Of a stretch of 21,921 bases of DNA, positions 6,513-11,596 are shown piece after piece. This DNA is from Dehalococcoidales bacterium (GTDB lineage: Bacteria > Chloroflexota > Dehalococcoidia > Dehalococcoidales > UBA5627): the NCBI GenBank assembly GCA_028706995.1, contig JAQTVR010000005.1, forward strand, positions 1 through 21,921, given 5' to 3'. A program made the translations under genes and the position numbers. Every line of letters begins with the position of its first letter. Positions within the stretch are counted from its first letter, which is position 1. The notes under the pieces were generated by a model. That model saw only the letters and a program-made list of their open reading frames with translations, was not told the origin of the DNA and searched no databases.

Positions 6513-7565
6513 TCAATTTGCTGTATGTAAAGTAACTGAAGAATTACCTGACCATGTAACATCAAGACCTGTCATCTGAAAATATGGGTCAGAATACATT
6601 TTTTTATACCACTGAACATTCAGTTGTTGGCCATTAAGGGTAATAGCTATATTACTAAAAGTAGTATCGCCAGGCATGTCTGTATCATATATATATCCGT
6701 TTGAAGTATTATATGATTCTAAAGCAACAAACACTTGATTACCTATTAGGGGGTTGACCGGAATGTTTGTATTAACAGTGAGACTTTTGTATCCCCCTGT
6801 GTTCAAATTTTGGATGCTAATATACCACGTTGTTGTTCCTTGGCTATGCATATATCCATAAATATTATTTCCGACGGATACAGGTGTTGCATCTGTATGG
6901 ACAGAACCACCATTATAAACATACCAACTAGCTCCGCTCCATCCAGGTGCTCCTCCTTGATTCCACTGTAATACAGGCTGGATTATTGAGCCACCAGTCC
7001 ACGTCTCGATAGCAGTAAATAAAAAGTTTACTATATTAGATTGAAGACCAGGAGGGCTAGAAGGACATACCCAATTAGCTGCAAATGTATCTGGTTTTCT
7101 TCCAGTATCCTTAGCGCATTCAACCCATCCTCCTGTACTGGGAATAATTAAACTAGTCCCTATGCTTTTACTTTCTTTATTGTCCGATTCCTTGTCGATT
7201 ACTGTTAAAATTAGTTGGTCACCATCATAAAACTTGAGTATATTACCAACATGGTCTACGAAGGTTCCACTTGGTACTCCATAAACATGATTGGCTTTCA
7301 TAAGTCCGTCTGGAGTCGTAATCGAATCTGCATAAGAATCGCTAGTCTTTAAAATCAAAGAGTTATTTGAGGCGTATACTTTTGTTTCCCCATTATCAAA
7401 ATGTTGTATTATCGCTCCTGTTGGTATTTCTTGCCCTTTTTCTCCACTATTGATAGTGAAGCTTTCAGTAAGTGTAGTATAACCATTATCCTGCGCAGCG
7501 ACTGGTAAACTGGATGGGGCCAACAAACAAAATGATAATAGTGTTAATATAAATATTTTTTTCAT
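6513..7565 (-). CDS. Secreted 350-aa cassette cargo, possibly G1-peptidase-like fold
   Basis: Residues 1-24 form a clear signal peptide ending PVAAQ. Residues about 40-125 read as short beta-strand repeats (for example IQHFDNGETKVY, then DHVGNILKFYDGDQLIL). The C-terminal half (160-320) resembles a concanavalin-like beta-sandwich with VLQWNQGG at 198-205, VGNNIYGYMH at 231-240 and FVALESYN at 279-286. Q200 and E283 lie 83 residues apart, the same distance as the Gln/Glu pair of scytalidoglutamic peptidase, but the match is distant and I would not call it a peptidase with confidence. It is the cargo of cassette B, downstream of the crystallin gene and the small ORF. AAGGAT precedes the ATG. 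Confidence 0.7.
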   Translation of the reverse strand: MKKIFILTLLSFCLLAPSSLPVAAQDNGYTTLTESFTINSGEKGQEIPTGAIIQHFDNGETKVYASNNSLILKTSDSYADSITTPDGLMKANHVYGVPSGTFVDHVGNILKFYDGDQLILTVIDKESDNKESKSIGTSLIIPSTGGWVECAKDTGRKPDTFAANWVCPSSPPGLQSNIVNFLFTAIETWTGGSIIQPVLQWNQGGAPGWSGASWYVYNGGSVHTDATPVSVGNNIYGYMHSQGTTTWYISIQNLNTGGYKSLTVNTNIPVNPLIGNQVFVALESYNTSNGYIYDTDMPGDTTFSNIAITLNGQQLNVQWYKKMYSDPYFQMTGLDVTWSGNSSVTLHTAN

Positions 7566-7683
7566 TTCCTTTATCCTTTATAAAATTATTTTTATAAATC
7601 GCGCCCTGTCCAATCCCCGTGCTAAAAGGGCAGGGAACTATTCTATCTACCTGCCATACTCCATAAAGCCTGTATATTTTCAT
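7486..7683 (-). CDS. Small cassette ORF, copy B
   Basis: The ATG at 7683 follows AGGAGG (7695-7690) by 6 nt, and the start of that Shine-Dalgarno overlaps the TAG stop of the crystallin gene. The first 23 codons (starting MKIYRLYGVWQVD, then VPCPFSTG) match the copy in cassette C, with mostly third-base differences. After that the frame diverges and runs into the cargo gene, overlapping its first 80 nt in another frame, so only the first part (about 25-28 residues) is probably meaningful. A stem (CCCTGTCC 7604-7611 with GGGCAGGG 7628-7635) lies inside it. Either a translated leader peptide or a coincidental frame; see the matching finding. Confidence 0.5.
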   Translation of the reverse strand: MKIYRLYGVWQVDRIVPCPFSTGIGQGAIYKNNFIKDKGNEKNIYINTIIILFVGPIQFTSRCAG

Positions 7684-7693
7684 ATTTCACCTC

Positions 7694-8350
7694 CTACGAA
7701 ATGGATGAAGCCCTGTCGTTCCATCCCTGGAATGTGAGCATCGAATAGTTGGTGCCGGCCGGCATGGTATAGCTGTCTCCGGTTAAGCCGGCATAATCCC
7801 ACATTGTTACGGTGGCGTCTTCGCTTATCTGGGCCGATGAAATGCAGTTATCGAAGCCGATACCGGCAAGATCTAGAATTTCTTGTCCGGGAGAGCAACT
7901 AAGATATAACCCTCCATACCACCAATCCATGAAAAGAAGGCTATCCTGGCGTGATAAAGTGACAGCTAAGTCAAAGAGATTCCCGTATTCCCTTTCAAGG
8001 AACTCTTCCATTTCTACTGCGTTTGTGAAGGCGTACAGATCTCCTTTTTTATCGTTCGTGAAATGAAGTCTTTTCCCGTTAAAAAGAGATATGTCTTTAC
8101 CTTCGTATAATACTCCGTCTACTGTGACCGGAGATTCTGGAACCACATGCACTATGGCAGCTTCTTCCTCGGGTGACATAGGATAGAGGGCTGCTACCTC
8201 GGATGGCCTCAGGGGATGGCTGATGTCGGGATTGACAAGCATGGCTGTCTGAGTATAATCTTGTTGAGAATAAGCTGAGGGGGTGATAACGGGTGTAAGG
8301 GAGGCGGCCAGCATAGCCAGGCATAGTCCTGATACGTATATTTTGTTCAT
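7694..8350 (-). CDS. Secreted beta/gamma-crystallin-like protein, copy B
   Basis: The 218-aa protein has a signal peptide (residues 1-27, ending SAYS). A central segment (79-122) contains LYEGKDISLFNGKRLHFTND and an acidic helix EMEEFLER, and a C-terminal beta/gamma-crystallin-like domain spans about 135-218. Two Ca2+-site motifs of the microbial crystallin pattern (N/D)(N/D)xx(S/T)S are visible: DNCISS at 167-172 and NDRASS at 211-216. C152 and C169 could form a disulfide. Family knowledge: this fold includes Ca2+-binding proteins and Streptomyces-type peptidase inhibitors, so an inhibitor or Ca2+-dependent structural role is possible. AGGAGG precedes the ATG. A 220-aa paralogue is encoded at 10825-11487. 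Confidence 0.85.
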   Translation of the reverse strand: MNKIYVSGLCLAMLAASLTPVITPSAYSQQDYTQTAMLVNPDISHPLRPSEVAALYPMSPEEEAAIVHVVPESPVTVDGVLYEGKDISLFNGKRLHFTNDKKGDLYAFTNAVEMEEFLEREYGNLFDLAVTLSRQDSLLFMDWWYGGLYLSCSPGQEILDLAGIGFDNCISSAQISEDATVTMWDYAGLTGDSYTMPAGTNYSMLTFQGWNDRASSIS

Positions 8351-8408
8351 TCGATTCCTCCTTTTTTATCTGTACTCCTGATTTTTAACGCTATGCTATC
8401 ACAAAATA

Positions 8409-8429
8409 ATGACCAAACTATGACCAAAA
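8409..8429 (+). promoter_or_regulatory. Candidate regulator-binding direct repeat, copy B
   Basis: ATGACCAAAC (8409-8418) is followed, 11 bp on, by ATGACCAAAA (8420-8429), so the two half-sites sit about one helical turn apart. This arrangement is common for OmpR-type regulators, which bind direct repeats as dimers. It lies between the crystallin gene and the response-regulator stub, at the same place as in copy C. Binding is inferred. Confidence 0.5.
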
Positions 8430-8459
8430 CACTAAAAAGCAAGGACTTTAGTACTGATC

Positions 8460-8573
8460 ATGAAAATATTAATAGTTGAAGACGATAAGAAAGCATGCGA
8501 TGTGTTAAAACAGGGTTTGACCGAGGCAGGTCATTTTATAAATAGCGGCAAAGATCGTATCACTGTAAAATAA
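8460..8573 (+). pseudogene. Response-regulator 5' stub
   Basis: The ATG at 8460 opens a 37-codon frame. Its first 25 codons (starting MKILIVEDDKKACDVLK) copy the beginning of the complete response regulator at 11597, with one amino-acid change (Gln for Arg at residue 18). Then twelve unrelated codons lead to a TAA. Only the acidic pocket EDD is present; the phosphorylation site and DNA-binding domain are gone. It is a by-product of the cassette duplication, cut off near 8535, just before the toxin-antitoxin operon. Confidence 0.85.
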
Positions 8574-8594
8574 TAAATCTAAAAAACATGATGT

Positions 8595-8631
8595 TTGACA
8601 AAATGAACGGAATCATTCATACTTTAGTATG
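8595..8631 (+). promoter_or_regulatory. Promoter and operator of the toxin-antitoxin operon
   Basis: TTGACA at 8595-8600 is a perfect -35 box. Seventeen bases later CATACT (8618-8623) is a 4-of-6 -10 box. The -10 box is the left arm of a perfect palindrome, CATACTTTAGTATG (8618-8631, 6-bp arms), so a repressor bound there would block RNA polymerase. Ribbon-helix-helix antitoxins typically autoregulate in this way. Confidence 0.55.
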
Positions 8632-8667
8632 ATAGTAGTATGAAACAAGAGGAGAAGGGGATATTTA

Positions 8668-8922
8668 ATGGATAAGAGTGCGAAAGTAGCTATTAGCCTT
8701 CCCGAGAACATGCTCGAAGCTGTTGAGAAAGAAAGAAAAGCCAGAGGGGAAAGCCGTAGTGAGTTCTTCCGGCGAGCGATTGATGAACTACTTAAACAGG
8801 AACAGGAAGCTAAAACAATAGAAGCGTATATAAAAGGTTATCAAGATATGCCAGAGTCGGCTGAGGAAGTTGATGCAATACATCGGTCAGGAATAGCTGT
8901 GCTGGCTGAGGAACCCTGGTAA
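8668..8922 (+). CDS. Ribbon-helix-helix antitoxin (MazE-type partner)
   Basis: The 84-aa protein begins with a CopG/Arc-type ribbon-helix-helix domain: strand KVAISLP at residues 6-12, helix MLEAVEKERKARG at 15-27, then ESRSEFFRRAIDELL at 28-42. The acidic C-terminal tail (about 50-84, ending EEPW) would wrap around the toxin. It binds DNA as a dimer and neutralises the toxin encoded next. The Shine-Dalgarno is the purine run GGAGAAGGGG (8651-8660), upstream of the ATG. Its TAA overlaps the toxin ATG by one base (TAATG), a coupling usual for these pairs. The palindrome at 8618-8631 is a likely operator. Confidence 0.88.
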   Translation: MDKSAKVAISLPENMLEAVEKERKARGESRSEFFRRAIDELLKQEQEAKTIEAYIKGYQDMPESAEEVDAIHRSGIAVLAEEPW

Positions 8923-9239
8923 TGAAACGAGGCGAAGTATGGTGGGCAGAACAGGAGCCGCCTGCAGGCAAACGGCCTGTACTTCTTTTGTCTCGTGATG
9001 AAGCTTATACTGTTAGAGAACTTGTGGTTGTTGCTCCGGTGACCACCAGGATACGCAACATTCCTTCGGAGGTTTCTCTAGGGACTGAGGACGGCCTTTC
9101 AAAACCATGTGTCGTTAACCTGGATACTATTACTACGATTGCAAAGGCAAGCCTGCAAGATAAACTGACTACTCTCAATCCTGAGAAAATGAAGTCCGTT
9201 GAGGTTGCCCTTCACTTCGCTCTTGGTTTGACTCATTAA
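8922..9239 (+). CDS. MazF/PemK-type mRNA interferase toxin
   Basis: The 105-aa protein matches the MazF/PemK family of sequence-specific endoribonucleases. It opens with MKRGEVWWAE, followed by GKRPVLLLS at 16-24, VVVAPVTTRIR at 35-45 and a final helix ending ALHFALGLTH. The conserved Arg after the first loop (R18) and the Thr pair (T41, T42) are at the positions expected for RNA cleavage. It is translated from an ATG that shares one base with the antitoxin stop. The length is typical and the frame intact, so the pair appears functional. It is inserted between two cassette copies. Confidence 0.9.
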   Translation: MKRGEVWWAEQEPPAGKRPVLLLSRDEAYTVRELVVVAPVTTRIRNIPSEVSLGTEDGLSKPCVVNLDTITTIAKASLQDKLTTLNPEKMKSVEVALHFALGLTH

Positions 9240-9242
9240 TAG

Positions 9243-9330
9243 CTATTCCAAGTTTCTTTTTACCTCCTCCAGTTCTTCCTTTGATATCTCCCCCTCTAGC
9301 ATAGCGTTCTTTGGCGATATCGAGGAGAGA
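9243..9330 (-). pseudogene. SHOCT-domain C-terminal remnant with frameshift
   Basis: Reading right to left, one frame encodes SLLDIAKERYARG. After a run of five G (five C on the + strand, 9290-9294) a second frame continues with EISKEELEEVKRNLE and a TAG (9245-9243). Together these match the SHOCT motif (ERYARGEI..EE[FL]...K..L), with one extra G breaking the frame. No N-terminal partner domain is present upstream, because the lipoprotein gene stop at 9338 intervenes. Confidence 0.65.
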
Positions 9331-9337
9331 CTTTGTG

Positions 9338-9709
9338 TTAATCCTGTCTTACATATTTAAAATAGAAATAATATGCATCTTTTTCACTAACTAAAAAGAA
9401 TTTTATTGCAATTGCTAAGTCACTATCAACCCCTTGTATGGAATATACTTGATAACCTTCATAGGTAGTTGGCATTTCACTTATAGTTTGCCCTTCTAAA
9501 AATGCTCGTCCGATAAATGTGACATTCTGAGGGGCCTTTTCCTTTGCTATTGTTTCTCCATTATTTTTATATAAATGATTTTCAAAGGTAATATATTCCG
9601 GAATTGCTTGTCCATGGTAAGCAGGTTCACTACAACCATAGATAGGAGTAATAAGAGGCAAGGTTACTCCTAGTAATAGATAGTATAGTAATTTTGTTTT
9701 AATTTTCAT
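9338..9709 (-). CDS. Small predicted lipoprotein
   Basis: The 123-aa protein has a basic N-terminus (MKIKTK), a hydrophobic core and a lipobox-like IYGC, with Cys26 as the likely lipidated residue. The mature part is short and polar, with an aromatic end (DAYYFYFKYVRQD). I do not recognise a domain. AAGGAG precedes the ATG by 8 nt and follows directly on a 32-bp perfect palindrome (9721-9752). It is 52 nt downstream of the glutamic peptidase gene on the same strand and is the last gene of cassette C. An accessory or anchoring role for the peptidase is possible but unsupported. Confidence 0.65.
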   Translation of the reverse strand: MKIKTKLLYYLLLGVTLPLITPIYGCSEPAYHGQAIPEYITFENHLYKNNGETIAKEKAPQNVTFIGRAFLEGQTISEMPTTYEGYQVYSIQGVDSDLAIAIKFFLVSEKDAYYFYFKYVRQD

Positions 9710-9720
9710 ATAAAATCTCC

Positions 9721-9752
9721 TTATTATGCTGGCATTAATGCCAGCATAATAA
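9721..9752. repeat. Perfect 32-bp palindrome
   Basis: The left half TTATTATGCTGGCATT (9721-9736) is the exact reverse complement of the right half (9737-9752). As - strand RNA it forms a strong hairpin with a 14-bp stem and a 4-nt loop between the peptidase and lipoprotein genes, its 3' arm touching the lipoprotein Shine-Dalgarno. There is no clean T-tract, so it is better read as an mRNA processing, stabilising or translation-control element than as a terminator. Confidence 0.6.
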
Positions 9753-9761
9753 TACTACTTA

Positions 9762-10691
9762 TCAATTTTTAATAATAGAAAAACTTTCTCCATCAGCCCC
9801 TATAGCCGATGCGGATAACCACTCATTATTTAATGTATGTTCTGTAATTTTATATAGTGTTCCACCTTCTCCATCCCAATTAATGTCATGATACTCCAGT
9901 TCATCACCCCACCAGGCGCAATTATCAAGTGATACCGTGCCAAAACTGCCAATGTGATATTGTGAAGTATGCCAAGGGTTCTTATATGGTGTCTCGATAA
10001 TCCAGCAAGCATATCTTTCTGGATTATAGGATATATATCCACCCCATCCATCCCAAGTAGTTTGGTCTAAGATAGATACGTACCAATAACCAGGACGATC
10101 AAAACTATAACCTATAGATGCATGTATCTCATCATTTTGATCAACAGAAAATAGATATTGTGGCCCACCTGGTAAAGCTTCTACCCATGCTTCCATAAGA
10201 GACATATCTATTCCTGTCTGTAAAAGATTGTTCGCAGATGCTCCACCAATTCCAATCCAAGTGGCGTCTCTTGCATCCGTTCCTGTACATTGACGTGCAT
10301 TAAACCATCCTATAACTCCATAAATATTATTATTTTGCAACCAATACCCACACCAATTTTGTGCTGTAACTGAAGTCGGATTTAAAACATATAATGGTTC
10401 TCCAGTATTCAAATCTATATCTTTATCCACTCTAACGGCTTTTGCCGCAGCCTCGTCCCCCCATAGCTCTGCAACTTTTTCTTTAAATTCTTGATCATTC
10501 ATTTGAATGCATTTTATATCAGTTATTTGTATATCAGATACTTCTGTATTAATATTTTGACCAGGGAAAGATATTCCTTCATAGTATGTTAGATTATTTT
10601 CTTGGGCTATAACCCCAATCCACGATGCCCCTATAATTCCGGTGATAACTAGCGTAAAAACAAGCAATATTCTAAATAATTTCTTTTTCAC
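9762..10691 (-). CDS. Probable secreted glutamic peptidase (G1/eqolisin-like)
   Basis: The 309-aa protein has a signal peptide (residues 1-29), a region of about 80 residues that may be a propeptide, and a C-terminal domain resembling the G1 (Peptidase_A4) family. Matches to that family: NWCGYW at 112-117, TWIGIGG at 144-150, LLQTG at 156-160, MEAWVEALP at 166-174 and ACWIIETP at 228-235. Q158 and E233 fall on the catalytic Gln and Glu of scytalidoglutamic peptidase (its Q53 and E136). These enzymes are acid endopeptidases, best known from fungi. The start is GTG at 10691 with AGGAG upstream. It is the cargo of cassette C. The identification rests on motif recall, not a search. Confidence 0.72.
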   Translation of the reverse strand: MKKKLFRILLVFTLVITGIIGASWIGVIAQENNLTYYEGISFPGQNINTEVSDIQITDIKCIQMNDQEFKEKVAELWGDEAAAKAVRVDKDIDLNTGEPLYVLNPTSVTAQNWCGYWLQNNNIYGVIGWFNARQCTGTDARDATWIGIGGASANNLLQTGIDMSLMEAWVEALPGGPQYLFSVDQNDEIHASIGYSFDRPGYWYVSILDQTTWDGWGGYISYNPERYACWIIETPYKNPWHTSQYHIGSFGTVSLDNCAWWGDELEYHDINWDGEGGTLYKITEHTLNNEWLSASAIGADGESFSIIKN

Positions 10692-10706
10692 TTATTTCTC
10701 CTATTT

Positions 10707-10814
10707 TTAAATATTTAGAGAATACTTCTTATAAGCCCTGTCCAACCCTGTGCTAAAAGGACATGGCACCGTACAATCTACCTGCCAAACTCCATAAAGC
10801 CTGTTTATTCTCAT
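10707..10814 (-). CDS. Small cassette ORF, copy C (35 aa)
   Basis: The ATG at 10814 lies 6 nt after AGGAGG (10826-10821), which overlaps the crystallin gene stop. The peptide begins MRINRLYGVWQVDC, then VPCPFSTG, and ends at TAA 10707-10709, clear of the peptidase start at 10691. Between codons 5 and 23 it differs from copy B by five synonymous third-base changes and two amino-acid changes, a pattern expected of a translated, selected sequence. There is no signal peptide; two Cys (C14, C18) are present. An imperfect stem (10735-10743 with 10759-10767) overlaps its second half. It could be a regulatory leader peptide. Unknown family. Confidence 0.5.
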   Translation of the reverse strand: MRINRLYGVWQVDCTVPCPFSTGLDRAYKKYSLNI

Positions 10815-10824
10815 GTATCTCCTC

Positions 10825-11487
10825 CTATGAAATTGAAGAAGCCCTATCATTCCATCCCTGGAATGTGAGCATCGAATAATTGGAGCCTGCCGGCATGGTA
10901 TAGCTATCCCCACCGAAATCCGAGTAGTCCCACATAGTTACATCGGCAAGGTCGCTTATCTGGGCTGATGAAATGCAGTTATCCCATACACTAGCTAGTT
11001 GAGAGAATTGTTGTCCTGGAGAACAAATAAGCTGGGCTCCTCCATACCACCAATCCATGCAAAGTAAACTGTTTTCAAATCTTAAAGTTGCGTTAGTTAT
11101 ATTTAAGTCGAATATATTTCCGTATTCCTTCTCAAGGAACTCTTCCATTTCCACTGCTATGGTGAAGGCGAACAGGTTTCCTGCTTTATCATTTGTGAAG
11201 TGAAGTCTTTTCCCATTAAAAAGGGATATATCTTTGCCTTCATACAGAACGCCGTCTACTATGACCGGGCACTCGGGGGCTACATGCACTATGGCAGCTT
11301 CTTCCACTGGGGACATAGGATAGAGGGCGACTATCTCGGATGGTCTCAGGGGATTACTTATTATGGGGTTGACAATAGTTGCTATCTGAGTATAATCTTG
11401 TTGAGAATAAGCTGCGGAGGTGATGGTAGGTGTAAGGGAGGCAGCCAGCATAACCAAGCATAGTCCTGAAAAGTATATTTTGTTCAT
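10825..11487 (-). CDS. Secreted beta/gamma-crystallin-like protein, copy C
   Basis: This is a 220-aa paralogue of the protein at 7694-8350, alike along its whole length and most divergent around residues 128-168. It has a signal peptide (1-28), the same central LYEGKDISLFNGKRLHF segment, and a C-terminal domain with the Ca2+-site motifs DNCISS (169-174) and NDRASS (213-218). One extra Cys (C143) is present. The ATG has AAGGAGG upstream. The gene is divergent from the response regulator, 109 nt away, with a direct-repeat candidate operator between them. A pairing with the downstream secreted peptidase, as inhibitor or Ca2+-dependent partner, is inference from position and fold. Confidence 0.85.
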   Translation of the reverse strand: MNKIYFSGLCLVMLAASLTPTITSAAYSQQDYTQIATIVNPIISNPLRPSEIVALYPMSPVEEAAIVHVAPECPVIVDGVLYEGKDISLFNGKRLHFTNDKAGNLFAFTIAVEMEEFLEKEYGNIFDLNITNATLRFENSLLCMDWWYGGAQLICSPGQQFSQLASVWDNCISSAQISDLADVTMWDYSDFGGDSYTMPAGSNYSMLTFQGWNDRASSIS

Positions 11488-11545
11488 TCGATTCCTCCTT
11501 TTTTATCTGTACTCCTGATTTTTAATGCTATGCTATCACAAAATA

Positions 11546-11566
11546 ATGACTAAACTATGACCAAAA
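11546..11566 (+). promoter_or_regulatory. Candidate regulator-binding direct repeat, copy C
   Basis: ATGACTAAAC (11546-11555) and ATGACCAAAA (11557-11566) are spaced 11 bp apart, in the divergent region between the crystallin gene and the response-regulator gene. They match the pair in copy B apart from one base. The position would let the regulator control both directions, its own operon and the cassette. No clear -35/-10 pair could be fixed on either strand. Confidence 0.5.
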
Positions 11567-11596
11567 CGTTAAAAAGTAGTTACTTTAGTACTGATT

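Larger units (their letters stand above)
7600..8535 (-). repeat. Cassette copy B shared segment
   Basis: This stretch aligns by eye along its whole length with 10731-11672. It comprises the spacer, the small ORF, the crystallin gene, the divergent control region and the first 25 codons of the response-regulator gene. Over the roughly 110-nt control region I count about nine differences. The cargo genes beyond the left edge are unrelated to each other. Similarity on the right ends within codon 26 of the regulator. Confidence 0.85.

Noticed and set aside
7812..8066. 84-aa + strand ORF opposite the crystallin gene
   Set aside because: The counterpart in copy C lies at 11200-11463 in a different position and does not encode a similar protein, so it is not conserved.
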